The notes: generated by a model from the sequence alone, not told the origin. Counted from the stretch's first letter, positions 33,392-42,531 are shown. The stretch: DNA of 64,000 nt from Dialister hominis (GCF_007164725.1 NZ_AP019697.1:1-64000), one strand, 5' to 3'. Numbers and translations are program-made.

Positions 33392-34398
33392 TTCAGGTAC
33401 TTGTTGAAGAAGTCCGTGATGATGGAGAGGGCTTCGGCCTGATCCCAGTAGACGCCGCCATGGGCTGCGCCTTCGACGAGGTAACGGCCAGAGGGGATGC
33501 CTTCCTTCCGGAGTGCCTGGAAGAGAAGGTCTGTCTGGCTCGGGGAGACGACGAAATCCTTCGTGCCATGCATGAGAAGCATAGGAGCGCTGTTCTTTCC
33601 GACGTAAGTCATGGGATCAGCCGCCTTGGCAGCAGCAGGATCGGCCAGGATGCCGCCGTCACGTCCGCCAAAGACAGGAGAGCCGTTCACCCAGAGGGCT
33701 TCGGTAGCGCCTGCGGACTTGTGGGCTTCCTTCACGGCGTCGGAGTAATCATCGCCGATGCGTGTGAGGTCGGAGAGGCCATAGAGATCGACAGCTGCCT
33801 TGACGCTGCTGGACTGGTCGAGGTTTTCGCCCTTGTCGAATGTCGTCGTGCCGCTTGTCACGCCGGCCATGGCAGTGAGGTAGCCGCCTGCGCTTCCGCC
33901 TACGATTCCGATGCGGTCAGGATCGATATTGAACTTCTTGGCATTGGCGCGCAGGTAGCGGATGGATGCCTTCACGTCTTCCAAAGGCTGCGGGAATACA
34001 GCCGTCGGAGCGACGCGGTATTCGATGGATGCGACGACGTAGCCGGCTTCAGCCAGGTGCATGCGGAGCTGGATGCCGTTATCCTTGTTGGCATTGATGA
34101 AGCCGCCGCCCGTGACGTAGACGATCGCCGGAAGCGATGTCTTGGACTGGGGTTTCAGGATATCCATCTTCATGGCGACGTTCTCATAGCCGCGGGACGG
34201 CACCTGTTCATAGACGACGCCGGAGATCTGCTTGATTTCCGGTGTCACGACATTGACTTTCAAAAGATGGCTCTCTGCCTTGTTCGGCATATTGGCCGTT
34301 GAAGAATCGACATTGATAGTAGGTTCCATAGCGAATGCGCTTCCTCCCGCAAGTAAAAATCCGGACAGCGCAAGGGCTGTCAGCCATTTCTTATTCAT
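33388..34398 (-). CDS. Exported alpha/beta hydrolase (BD-FAE/esterase-like)
   Basis: 336 residues. A signal peptide (MNKKWLTALALSGFLLAGGSAFA) is visible as KK, a hydrophobic core and AFA, so the enzyme is exported. The fold follows with the oxyanion segment VTGGGFINANKDN, nucleophile elbow GGSAGG (Ser near 185) and a late LMHGTKDFVVSPSQ (Asp) and AHGGV (His). Members hydrolyse acetyl, feruloyl or other carboxylic esters. The first gene of a hydrolase-marR operon; the substrate may be the inducer. Confidence 0.87.
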   Translation of the reverse strand: MNKKWLTALALSGFLLAGGSAFAMEPTINVDSSTANMPNKAESHLLKVNVVTPEIKQISGVVYEQVPSRGYENVAMKMDILKPQSKTSLPAIVYVTGGGFINANKDNGIQLRMHLAEAGYVVASIEYRVAPTAVFPQPLEDVKASIRYLRANAKKFNIDPDRIGIVGGSAGGYLTAMAGVTSGTTTFDKGENLDQSSSVKAAVDLYGLSDLTRIGDDYSDAVKEAHKSAGATEALWVNGSPVFGGRDGGILADPAAAKAADPMTYVGKNSAPMLLMHGTKDFVVSPSQTDLLFQALRKEGIPSGRYLVEGAAHGGVYWDQAEALSIITDFFNKYLK

Positions 34399-34435
34399 AT
34401 AGACTCCTTTCCGCCTTTCGGCAAGGACAATTCAT

Positions 34436-34476
34436 TTGACAATTCCATATTAGTACGATATGTTACTAATTGTCAA
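34436..34476. promoter_or_regulatory. Divergent overlapping promoters with a central palindrome
   Basis: Minus strand: TTGACA (34476-34471), 18 bases, TAATAT (34452-34447), for the hydrolase-marR operon. Plus strand: TTGACA (34436-34441), 17 bases, TATGTT (34459-34464), for the LysR gene. Between them ATTAGTA (34449-34455) and TACTAAT (34464-34470) form a perfect 7-8-7 inverted repeat of MarR-operator style that overlaps both promoters. Confidence 0.75.
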
Positions 34477-34504
34477 GACGCCCTTTAACGGGCAGGAGGA
34501 AATC

Positions 34505-35392
34505 ATGGACATGCGTGTGATTCATTATTTTCTGGCGGCCGCCAGAGAGGGAAATATCACAAAGGCAGCGAAGCGTCTCCACATGACGCAGCCGACGCTT
34601 TCCCGTCAGCTGGCCGAGCTGGAGTCTGAGCTTGGTGCGCGTCTTTTCGAGCGCTCGAGCCGAAGGATCACACTGACGAGCGAGGGCATCCTCTTCCGCC
34701 GCCGCGCAGAGGAAATGGAAGAGCTTCTGGCCAAGACGAAGGAGGAAATTTCTTCGGGAGAGGAACTGGCAGGGACGGTCTCCGTCGGAGGCGGCGAGCT
34801 CCTTGTGACATCTGTCTTCGTTTCCCTGATACGGAAGTTCCAGAAGGAGCATCCCCATGTGTTCTTCGATTACCAGACGGGGGTCACGGACCGCGTCACC
34901 GAGCGGATGGACATGGGCCTCATCGATGCGGCTGTCCTTGTCCGTCCCTTTGATTCGGTGAAGTATGATTCCGTCCCGATCGGTCCCGATGCTCGCTGGG
35001 GCGTCATCATGAGAGCGGATGATCCCCTCGCGGAAAAAGAATCCATCCGGAAGGAAGATCTTCTGGGGAAGACGGTCATCCTTCCCGGGCGCCTTGAACT
35101 CAATGCAGAAATCGCAAACTGGCTGGGGAGTGTAAGGAAGACAATCACGTCCCCAATCAAGTGGGACCTGGGCGGAAGCCGCGTGATCCTTGCAGAAGAT
35201 CCTGGCTGCTATGTCATTACGACAGAAGGCGCAGCCGCGCTTTTTGATGAAAGACGCCTCTCCTTCCTGCCGCTTGAACCAAAAAGGAAGATAGAGACGG
35301 TCATTGCATGGAAGAAGGACCAGCCTTTCGGACGCGCAGCAGAAGCTTTCATCAGGTTCCTCCAGAAGGAAGCGGCAGAAAAGGGCCTTTGA
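34505..35392 (+). CDS. LysR-family transcriptional regulator (paralogue)
   Basis: 295 residues, winged helix at 1-60 (YFLAAAREGNITKAAKRLHMTQPTLSRQ) and effector domain. The start at 34505 follows AGGAGGA by four bases; a longer frame from 34460 runs through the promoter and operator and is rejected. It is divergent from the hydrolase-marR operon. It is paralogous to the regulator at 29838-30719. Confidence 0.92.
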   Translation: MDMRVIHYFLAAAREGNITKAAKRLHMTQPTLSRQLAELESELGARLFERSSRRITLTSEGILFRRRAEEMEELLAKTKEEISSGEELAGTVSVGGGELLVTSVFVSLIRKFQKEHPHVFFDYQTGVTDRVTERMDMGLIDAAVLVRPFDSVKYDSVPIGPDARWGVIMRADDPLAEKESIRKEDLLGKTVILPGRLELNAEIANWLGSVRKTITSPIKWDLGGSRVILAEDPGCYVITTEGAAALFDERRLSFLPLEPKRKIETVIAWKKDQPFGRAAEAFIRFLQKEAAEKGL

Positions 35393-35480
35393 CAGGACCG
35401 GATGCCGCCTTATTATCCGTTAATCATTTTGTGATTTTTGTTATAATAAGAAATATAGAATAAGAAGGGATTACGGATAT

Positions 35481-36824
35481 ATGAGAAAAATGGACATGCT
35501 CCATGGGTCGATCGGCGACAAGACGGTTTCTTTCGCCATACTTCTGGCGGTCACAGGGATCTGCCAGCAGCTTTTCAATGCCATCGACATCATCATCATG
35601 GGGCGTTTTGTTGGTAAGGAAGCCATGGCCGCCGTCGGCAGCAATGCGCCGGTCGTCGGGCTTCTCGTTACGTTCTTTGTAGGGATTTCCCTTGGCGCGA
35701 ACGTCGTCATTTCCCAGTACACGGGGCAGGGAAATCTGGAAAAAGTAAAAAAGGCCGTGCATACGACGATCGTCTTCGCCGTTCTGACGGGCATTCTTTT
35801 TGCCGTGCTCGGCGTTTTCAGCGCGGATTCAGTCGTCAGGCTCCTTCAGGTGCCAAAGGAAGTCGAGACAATGTCCCGCGAGTACCTGGAAACCATATTC
35901 ATCGCGATGCCGGGCATCCTTGTCTATAACTTCACCTCGGCGATTTTCAGGAGTCAGGGCGATACGAGGACGCCGCTCATGTGCCTCTTTGCGGCCGGCA
36001 CATGCAAGGCATGTCTGAGCCTTTTCCTTGTCGTCTACTGCGGCATGGATGTCGTCGCCGTGGCGGCTTCCACCGTCTTTGCGACGCTCATGAGCTCTTC
36101 GCTTCTTCTTTACCTCATGAAGAATACGAAGAGCGCGATCCACATTTCCTTCCATGATATGAAAGTGGACTGGGGGATTCTCCGCCAGATCCTTTCCATC
36201 GGTACGCCGGCCGGCGTGCAGGGCGCTGTCTTCAGCCTGTCGAATGTCGTCATCCAGGCGGCCATCAACAGCCTCGGCGCAGAGGTCATGGCAGCTTCGG
36301 CGGCTGCTTTCAATCTGGAAATCCTTGTGTACTACATCATGAATTCCTTCGGGCAGGCATGCACGACATTCACGGGGCAGAACTACGGCGCAGGCCTTCT
36401 TTCCCGCTGCAGAAGGGTGGGGAAGATCTGCACGCTGCAGAATCTGGCCGCGACGGTCGCCTCTTCCATGATCGTGCTGGCGGCAGGGCCGTACCTCCTT
36501 TCCGTTTTCAGCTCCGATCCGGAAGTCATTGCGCTTGGCATGATCCGCCTCGAATTCATTTTGATTCCTGAACCGCTCAATATGATTTCTGAAGCTGTTT
36601 CAGGTTTCCTTCGTGCCTTCGGAAAGTCCCTGGCGCCTGCCATGGCAGCGCTCGTCGGCATCTGCGGCACGCGTATTCTTTACGTTTTCACTATTTTCCC
36701 GACGCACCAGACCTTCACCTGGCTCATGGCGGTCTATCCGCTGAGCTGGCTGGTCGCTGCCGCCGGCATACTTTTCGTTCTTTACTATTACCGCAAGCTC
36801 TACATGGGGCCTGACCGCGTGTAG
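35481..36824 (+). CDS. MATE-family multidrug efflux transporter
   Basis: 447 residues, 12 helices in two halves. LFNAIDIIIMGRFVGKEAMAAVG and the mid-protein GTPAGVQGAVFSLSNVVIQ are the usual repeats; ANVVISQYTGQGN and CTTFTGQNYGAGL are the paired loop motifs after helices 2 and 8. Uses sodium or proton gradients to export cations or drugs. TATAAT at 35442-35447 precedes it. It may be co-transcribed with the next gene (24-base gap). Confidence 0.92.
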   Translation: MRKMDMLHGSIGDKTVSFAILLAVTGICQQLFNAIDIIIMGRFVGKEAMAAVGSNAPVVGLLVTFFVGISLGANVVISQYTGQGNLEKVKKAVHTTIVFAVLTGILFAVLGVFSADSVVRLLQVPKEVETMSREYLETIFIAMPGILVYNFTSAIFRSQGDTRTPLMCLFAAGTCKACLSLFLVVYCGMDVVAVAASTVFATLMSSSLLLYLMKNTKSAIHISFHDMKVDWGILRQILSIGTPAGVQGAVFSLSNVVIQAAINSLGAEVMAASAAAFNLEILVYYIMNSFGQACTTFTGQNYGAGLLSRCRRVGKICTLQNLAATVASSMIVLAAGPYLLSVFSSDPEVIALGMIRLEFILIPEPLNMISEAVSGFLRAFGKSLAPAMAALVGICGTRILYVFTIFPTHQTFTWLMAVYPLSWLVAAAGILFVLYYYRKLYMGPDRV

Positions 36825-36848
36825 ACCATTAGGAAAAGGGGGATTTCC

Positions 36849-37337
36849 ATGACAGAAATGAGAAGAAAAGACAGGAGAGTCACCGATGAAGCTCTCATCG
36901 ATTCCATCCTGAAGGAGTGCGGCGTCGTCCGCATCGGCCTCTATGATGAGGACAGGATTTACGTCGTGCCCGTCAATTACGGCTATACGTATGAGGACGG
37001 CAGACTTTCCATTTATTTCCACGGGGGAAGAAGCGGACACAGGCTGGACTGTATCCGCAGGAACCCGAAGGCAGGCTTTGTGATCGATACGGGGGAAATG
37101 GTCATTCCTGCTGAGGAAGCCTGCGATTTCACGAATCATTACCATTCCATTATCGGAAGCGGCATTGTGACAATCCTTGAAGATCCGGCGGAGAAGTGCC
37201 GGGGCCTTGAAATCATCATGGCACAGACATCTGACAGGAAATGGGCCTTCATCGAAAGGATGGCCAATCAGGTCGAGGTGTACAGGCTGGACGTGGAAGA
37301 ATTCCAGGCCAAGGCCAATCCGCCCCTTCGCAAATGA
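36849..37337 (+). CDS. NimA-like pyridoxamine-phosphate-oxidase-family flavoprotein
   Basis: 162 residues, FMN split barrel. RRKDRRVTDEALIDSILKECGVVRIGLYDEDRIYVVPVNYGY opens as in the 5-nitroimidazole reductase (Nim) group, followed by FHGGRSGHRLDCIRRNPKAGF. These proteins bind FMN as dimers and are often linked to nitro-compound reduction; the native role is not settled. AGGGGG precedes the ATG. Confidence 0.85.
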   Translation: MTEMRRKDRRVTDEALIDSILKECGVVRIGLYDEDRIYVVPVNYGYTYEDGRLSIYFHGGRSGHRLDCIRRNPKAGFVIDTGEMVIPAEEACDFTNHYHSIIGSGIVTILEDPAEKCRGLEIIMAQTSDRKWAFIERMANQVEVYRLDVEEFQAKANPPLRK

Positions 37338-37363
37338 CCGTCTCTATAATGACCGTCTCTATA
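37334..37363. repeat. 15-bp tandem duplication across a stop codon
   Basis: ATGACCGTCTCTATA at 37334-37348 is repeated at 37349-37363. The first unit contains the TGA stop of the Nim-like gene. Confidence 0.9.
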
Positions 37364-37407
37364 TAAATAACAATAAAAGGGAGTAAGGGATTAAGGAGGA
37401 AAAAGGT

Positions 37408-37947
37408 ATGGGAAAGAAAGTCACTGTGATTTCTACAAGTCTTCGTCACGGGAGCAATTCGGCCGTTCTGGCGGATGCTTTTGCCATGGGCGCATCGGAA
37501 GCGGGCAATGAAGTGACGCTCATCTCGCTCACAGGGAAGGACATCCATTTCTGCACAGGCTGCCTTGCCTGCCAGAAGACGGGAAAGTGCGTCATCCATG
37601 ACGATATGAATGATATGCAGGAAATCGTCCGCACGTCTGATGTTCTTGTGTTTGCCACGCCGATTTATTATTATGAAATGAGCGGGCAGATGAAGACATT
37701 CCTCGACAGGCTGAATCCGCTCTACATAGCCGACTGCCAGTTCAAGGATGTCTACCTTCTGGCTTCAGCCGCTGAAGAGGATGAGTATGCGATGAAAAGA
37801 GCGAAGAGCGGCCTTGAAGGATGGATCGAATGCTTCCCGCAGTCGCATTTTGCCGGCTCTGTCTTTGCAGGCGGCATGACGAATCCGGGCATGGCGAAAG
37901 GAAGCGCTGCCTTTGAGGAAGCCAGAAAAGCCGGAATGAATGTATAA
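37408..37947 (+). CDS. NADPH-dependent FMN reductase-like flavoprotein
   Basis: 179 residues, flavodoxin-like fold of the iron-sulfur flavoprotein/NAD(P)H reductase group: VISTSLRHGSNSAVLADAF (phosphate loop), HFCTGCLACQKTGKCVIHDDMN (CxGCxxC-like cysteines that in relatives form structural or redox sites) and FATPIYYYEMSGQMKTFLDRLNPLY. It probably reduces quinones, flavins or metals. It lies in a same-strand run with the Nim-like and metallo-beta-lactamase-fold genes. Confidence 0.88.
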   Translation: MGKKVTVISTSLRHGSNSAVLADAFAMGASEAGNEVTLISLTGKDIHFCTGCLACQKTGKCVIHDDMNDMQEIVRTSDVLVFATPIYYYEMSGQMKTFLDRLNPLYIADCQFKDVYLLASAAEEDEYAMKRAKSGLEGWIECFPQSHFAGSVFAGGMTNPGMAKGSAAFEEARKAGMNV

Positions 37948-37975
37948 GGAAAGCCATTTTAGAAGAGGAGGAACT

Positions 37976-39079
37976 ATGTTTCATATATTGCGCTGGGTCG
38001 TGGCGGCCATCGCCCTTCTGGGCGTCTTCGGGTACTGGTTCGTGAACCAGCCGCAGATGGATCCTTTGATGACGCCGGAAAGAAAGGCGCGCATCGAAGC
38101 GTCTCCGCACTACGTGAACGGAGAATTCGTCCCCGAGACGCCGCATGAGAAGGTCAATCCTTCCCTTGGTTTCTGGAAGGAATTCTTCTTCCCGACACCG
38201 GGAAAGACGATACCATCCGACCCTATGATCAGCGTGAAGACGAACCTGAGACAGCTCCCCAGGGACAAGGACGTCCTTGTCTGGATGGGGCACTCCTCTT
38301 ACTATATGCAGCTGAACGGGCACAGGATCCTGATCGATCCCATTTCCGCCGAGTATGCATTGCCTGTTCCCTTCGTGGACAAGGCTTTTGAAGGAAGTAA
38401 TATCTACACGCCCGACGATATACCGGACGACATCGACGTCATGGTGCTCTCCCACGATCACTGGGACCACCTCGACTATGACTTCGTCCGCGCCATCGAG
38501 CCGAAGGTCAAACACGTCGTGACCGGCCTTGGAAATGGCGGATACTACGAAAAGTGGGGCTACCCGCTTGAAAAGATTTCTGAAGAAGACTGGAATACGC
38601 CCGTCAAGATCGACGATGGCCTGACCGTCTGGGTCCTCCCTGCGCGCCATTTCTCCGGAAGGATGCTGAAGAGAAATCAGACACTCTATGCAGGCTTTGC
38701 CTTCATCACGCCGGGAAGGAAAGTCTTCTACAGCGGCGATGGCGGCTATGACGGAAGATTTGCAAGGATCGGCGACCAGTTCGGCGGATTTGACCTGGCG
38801 ATCCTGGAAGACGGCCAGTACAATAAGGACTGGCACTCCGTCCACATGATGCCGGAAGAAACAGCCCAGGCAGCCGTCGACCTCCATGCTAAGACCGTCG
38901 TTCCCTGCCACAATGGCAAGTACCCGCTCTCCACGCACCAGTGGAAAGACCCGTACATCCGCCTTGTGAAAGCAGCACACGAAAAAGACCTCACGCTCCT
39001 GACCCCCATGATCGGAGAAACCCTCCGCATCGGGGACCAGAACCAGTACTTCGGCCGCTGGTGGGAACTAATGAATTAA
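37976..39079 (+). CDS. Membrane-anchored metallo-beta-lactamase-fold hydrolase (NAPE-PLD/UlaG-like)
   Basis: 367 residues. An N-terminal hydrophobic segment (ILRWVVAAIALLGVFGYWFV) should anchor it. The zinc site is clear: SHDHWDHLD at about 160, ARHFSGRM at about 225, SGDGGYDGRF at about 255 and PCHNGKYPL at about 310. WMGHSSYYMQLNGHRILIDP is typical of the NAPE-PLD-like branch that acts on phosphodiesters or lactones. The start at 37976 follows GAGGAGG; an in-frame ATG at 37940 overlaps the previous gene and lacks a site. Confidence 0.87.
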   Translation: MFHILRWVVAAIALLGVFGYWFVNQPQMDPLMTPERKARIEASPHYVNGEFVPETPHEKVNPSLGFWKEFFFPTPGKTIPSDPMISVKTNLRQLPRDKDVLVWMGHSSYYMQLNGHRILIDPISAEYALPVPFVDKAFEGSNIYTPDDIPDDIDVMVLSHDHWDHLDYDFVRAIEPKVKHVVTGLGNGGYYEKWGYPLEKISEEDWNTPVKIDDGLTVWVLPARHFSGRMLKRNQTLYAGFAFITPGRKVFYSGDGGYDGRFARIGDQFGGFDLAILEDGQYNKDWHSVHMMPEETAQAAVDLHAKTVVPCHNGKYPLSTHQWKDPYIRLVKAAHEKDLTLLTPMIGETLRIGDQNQYFGRWWELMN

Positions 39080-39135
39080 TTAAGAATAAGAGGGAACCCG
39101 GTTTCTCCCTCAATCTCCCTCTTTCAAAAAGTTTC

Positions 39136-39164
39136 TTGACTTACCATACGGTAATCAGTAAAAT
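39136..39164 (+). promoter_or_regulatory. Promoter of the ileS leader
   Basis: TTGACT at 39136-39141, 17-base spacer, TAAAAT at 39159-39164. Confidence 0.75.
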
Positions 39165-39171
39165 AAATAAT

Positions 39172-39388
39172 ACATATAAGCGTGGATGAAGACGGTCCGC
39201 ACAAGCATGAGTCCAAAGAGAGCCCCGGTCGGTGAGAAGGGGCGGCGAGTGGCGCGGATAGATCACTTCGGAGCTTCAGGGAAGAAAAGCCCTGACGGGA
39301 CATCGTTAACTGTACCGAGTGGCCGTAAGGTCATGAGGGTGGTACCACGGGATAGAATCCCGCCCCTTATCGGGCGGGATTTTTTTAT
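39172..39388 (+). promoter_or_regulatory. T-box riboswitch of ileS, specifier AUC (Ile)
   Basis: Stem I includes AGAGAGCC and GGTGAGAAG; the specifier region is GATAG-ATC-ACTTCGGAGC (ATC at 39262-39264). T-box core GAGGGTGGTACCACGGG starts near 39335; terminator AATCCCGCC / GGGCGGGATT with seven T ends near 39387. Uncharged tRNA-Ile should allow readthrough into ileS. Confidence 0.95.
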
Positions 39389-39425
39389 TTTGGAAATCGA
39401 AGATTTCCTTAGGAGGAATTTGAAA

Positions 39426-42290
39426 ATGGATTACAGCAAAACCCTGCATCTGCCTCAGACAGAATTCCCGATGCGCGGCAACCTTCCGAAGAAGGAACCG
39501 GAATTCGTGGATTTCTGGCAGAAAAATGATTTGTATGAAAAGAGAGTGGAGAAGAGACAGCATGACGGCGCTCCGACTTTCGTCCTGCACGACGGACCTC
39601 CCTATGCAAATGGCAAGATCCACATCGGCCATGCACTGAATAAGACACTGAAGGACGTCATCGTCCGTTACAAATACATGGCTGGCGACAATGCCAACTA
39701 CATCCCGGGCTGGGATACTCACGGCCTTCCGATCGAATACGCAGTCCTCAAGGACTCCGGTGAAGACCGCGCCAACATGACCCCGCTCGAACTGCGCAGA
39801 AAGTGCCTGGAATACGCTAAGAAATGGATCGCTATCCAGAAGGAAGACTTCATCCGCATGGGCGTTGTCGGCGATTTCAAGCATCCATACGTCACCTTCG
39901 ATCCGCACCTCGAAGCTAAGGAACTCGAAGTCTTCGGCGAAATGGCCAAGAAGCACTACATTTACAAGGGCAAGAAAGCCGTTTACTGGTGCCCGCACTG
40001 CGAAACAGCCCTGGCTGAAGCAGAAATCGAATACAAGGACAGAAAATCCCCGTCCATCTACGTCAAGTATCCGGCTGTGGATATCAAGGGCCTTGGGCCG
40101 GACGGCGTCGATCCATCCAAGCTCTTTGCCGTTATCTGGACCACCACACCGTGGACCATCCCGGCATCCCTCTACATCAGCGTGAACCCGAAATTCACCT
40201 ATGTATGGGTACACAACAAAACCGCTGATGAATACTACCTCATGAGCAAGGAACTCGCTCCGGCTGCCATGGCTGACTGCAAGATTGAAGACTACGAATT
40301 CGTAGGCCGCGAAATGCTCGGCTCTGAATGGGACCTCGCAACCTTCCATCATCCGCTGGCCATTTATAACCGCACTATCTATGTCCTCGAAGGCAACCAT
40401 GTCACCCTTGATGCCGGCACAGGCTGCGTTCATACCGCTCCTGGACACGGCGTTGAAGACTTTGAAGTTTACAAATCTTATGAAAACGCTGGCAAGCTGA
40501 AACAGGAAGTCGTCTGCCCGGTTGATGAAAAAGGCAACATGACTGCTGAAGCAGGCGAATTCCTCCAGGGCAAGAGCATCTGGGACGCAGAAGGCCCGGT
40601 CATCTCCGCTCTGGCTCATGAAGGCCACCTCCTTGGCAAGAAATCCATCCACCATCAGTACGCACACTGCTGGCGCTGCAAGAACCCAGTCATCTATCGT
40701 GCTACCGAGCAGTGGTTCGCATCCATCAACGACTTCAGAGATAAAGCACTGAAAGCTGTCGACGATACACGCTTCATCCCATCCTGGGGTCATGACCGTC
40801 TCTACAACATGATCCGCGACCGTCAGGACTGGTGTATTTCCCGCCAGAGATCCTGGGGCGTGCCGATTCCTGCATTCTACTGCGACGACTGCGGCAAGTG
40901 GGTCATCACTGATGAAACGATGAAGAAAGTCGAAGAAATCGTAGAAAAAGAAGGCACCGATGCATGGTGGGCTCATTCCGCTGAAGAACTCCTTCCGGAA
41001 GGCTTCAAATGCCCGCACTGCGGAGGCACCCATTTCCATAAAGAAAAAGACATCATGGACGTATGGTTCGACTCCGGCTCCACATGGAACGGCGTCCTCC
41101 GTTACCCGCATGAAGACTGGAAGGAAGACGGCGTACAGTTCCCGGCTGACCTGTACCTCGAAGGCTCCGACCAGCACCGCGGCTGGTTCCATTCTTCCCT
41201 CCTCTGCTCCGTAGCAGTCAATGGATACGCTCCATACAAAGCAGTCCTGACACACGGCTTCACCATGGACGGCGAAGGCAGAAAGATGTCCAAGTCCGTC
41301 GGCAACGTCGTTGCTCCGCAGGACATCATCAACCGCTACGGCGCAGACGTCATGAGACTCTGGATTTCCTCCGTCGACTATCAGGGCGACGTCAGACTGT
41401 CTGACAAGATCGTCAAATCCATGAGCGACGTATACAGAAAGATCAGGAACACATTCCGCTACCTCATGGGCAACCTGTACGACTTCGATCCGAAGAAGGA
41501 CAGCGTAGCATATGAAGATATGGAAGAAATGGACAGATGGGCACTTCTGCGCCTCGAACAGGTCAAGAGAACCGTCCTCAAGGCTTATGAAGACTATGAA
41601 TTCCATGTCATGTACCATGCCGTACACAACTTCTGCACCGTCGACCTTTCCGCTATCTACCTGGATATCCTGAAAGACCGCCTCTACACAGAAAAAGCAG
41701 ACTCCCGCCTCAGAAGAAGCGCGCAGACCGCTATGTACGAAATTCTGACAAGCCTCGTCCGCCTCGTAGCTCCTGTACTCTGCTTCACCGCTGAAGAAGT
41801 ATGGCAGGACCTCCCGAACAAGGAAGAACGCGAATGGTCCGTCCACATGGCATCCATGCCGGAACTGAACGACAAATTCCTCGACAAGGCACTCGATGAA
41901 AAATGGAAGAAACGCCTCGCAGTCAGAAGCGTCATCACCAAAGCCCTCGAAGAAGCCCGCCAGGCAAAGACCATCGGCCACCCGCTCGACGCTGAAGTCA
42001 CCGTCTACGCAAAAGGCGAAGCTTACGATATCCTCAAAGCTATGGAAAAGGAACTTGCAGATTTCTGCATCGTATCCCAGACCAAACTCGTAGAAGGCAC
42101 CGAAAGCGCTCCTGAAAACGCAGTATCCGACGATGAAGGAAACGTCAAAGTTACCGTCTCCGTCTGCGAACTCGAAAAATGCGAACGCTGCTGGAAGAGA
42201 ACCCCGGACGTCGACTCCGACCCGGCTCATCCGCACGTATGCGCACGCTGCGCCCACGTCCTCGCAGAAACCGGCGAAGCTGGAGAATAA
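39426..42290 (+). CDS. ileS: Isoleucine--tRNA ligase
   Basis: Class I aminoacyl-tRNA synthetase of 954 residues. HDGPPYANGKIHIGHALNK contains the HIGH signature near 57-70; the KMSKS loop is GRKMSKSVGN near 620. The CP1 editing domain spans about 190-400. The C-terminal zinc finger C..C..C..C (CERCWKRTPDVDS, CARCAHVL) shows this is the bacterial type 1 enzyme. The start at 39426 has AGGAGG; the frame also stays open back through the T-box leader, which is not translated. Confidence 0.97.
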   Translation: MDYSKTLHLPQTEFPMRGNLPKKEPEFVDFWQKNDLYEKRVEKRQHDGAPTFVLHDGPPYANGKIHIGHALNKTLKDVIVRYKYMAGDNANYIPGWDTHGLPIEYAVLKDSGEDRANMTPLELRRKCLEYAKKWIAIQKEDFIRMGVVGDFKHPYVTFDPHLEAKELEVFGEMAKKHYIYKGKKAVYWCPHCETALAEAEIEYKDRKSPSIYVKYPAVDIKGLGPDGVDPSKLFAVIWTTTPWTIPASLYISVNPKFTYVWVHNKTADEYYLMSKELAPAAMADCKIEDYEFVGREMLGSEWDLATFHHPLAIYNRTIYVLEGNHVTLDAGTGCVHTAPGHGVEDFEVYKSYENAGKLKQEVVCPVDEKGNMTAEAGEFLQGKSIWDAEGPVISALAHEGHLLGKKSIHHQYAHCWRCKNPVIYRATEQWFASINDFRDKALKAVDDTRFIPSWGHDRLYNMIRDRQDWCISRQRSWGVPIPAFYCDDCGKWVITDETMKKVEEIVEKEGTDAWWAHSAEELLPEGFKCPHCGGTHFHKEKDIMDVWFDSGSTWNGVLRYPHEDWKEDGVQFPADLYLEGSDQHRGWFHSSLLCSVAVNGYAPYKAVLTHGFTMDGEGRKMSKSVGNVVAPQDIINRYGADVMRLWISSVDYQGDVRLSDKIVKSMSDVYRKIRNTFRYLMGNLYDFDPKKDSVAYEDMEEMDRWALLRLEQVKRTVLKAYEDYEFHVMYHAVHNFCTVDLSAIYLDILKDRLYTEKADSRLRRSAQTAMYEILTSLVRLVAPVLCFTAEEVWQDLPNKEEREWSVHMASMPELNDKFLDKALDEKWKKRLAVRSVITKALEEARQAKTIGHPLDAEVTVYAKGEAYDILKAMEKELADFCIVSQTKLVEGTESAPENAVSDDEGNVKVTVSVCELEKCERCWKRTPDVDSDPAHPHVCARCAHVLAETGEAGE

Positions 42291-42307
42291 TAAACATAGA
42301 ACAACCA

Positions 42308-42331
42308 GAAAGACCCGCAAGGGTCTTTTTG
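42308..42331 (+). terminator. Terminator after ileS
   Basis: AAAGACCC GCAA GGGTCTTT hairpin with TTTTT. Confidence 0.93.
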
Positions 42332-42334
42332 CGT

Positions 42335-42531
42335 GGGGGAGAACAGGGGAAATACAGCAGCTTTCAGCCGAAGGCTGGTTGGCATGTTTTCCTAGGCTGT
42401 AAGCCGGCTGTATGGTTTTAATCTCATCACCACACAAAAAAGGGCTGTGACAAAATCCGTTAAAACGCTGCTTTTTTCTTTTCTCGAGCGAAGCGAGGTT
42501 TAAGGGTGTTGACCTTGCTCCGAAGGAGAAG
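42335..42531. repeat. Mosaic intergenic repeat, copy D, right of the IS110 insertion
   Basis: Contains CAGCCGAAGGCTGG, GTAAGCCGGCTGTATGGTTT, a half of the hairpin family (AAAAAAGGGCTGTGACAAAA at 42435-42454 without its normal right arm), GAGCGAAGCGAGGTTTAAGG and CTCCGAAGGAGAAG. It abuts the 3' end of the IS110 element at 42532. Confidence 0.7.

Noticed and set aside
39186-39425. N-terminal extension of ileS by 80 codons
   Set aside because: This stretch is the Ile T-box leader with its terminator; the open frame is accidental and the real start at 39426 has its own AGGAGG.
39306-42437. 1043-codon open frame opposite ileS
   Set aside because: Antisense shadow caused by codon bias in a highly expressed gene; no ribosome site and a low-complexity, family-less translation. 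The same applies to the long antisense frames at 7886-10039 and 55080-57119.
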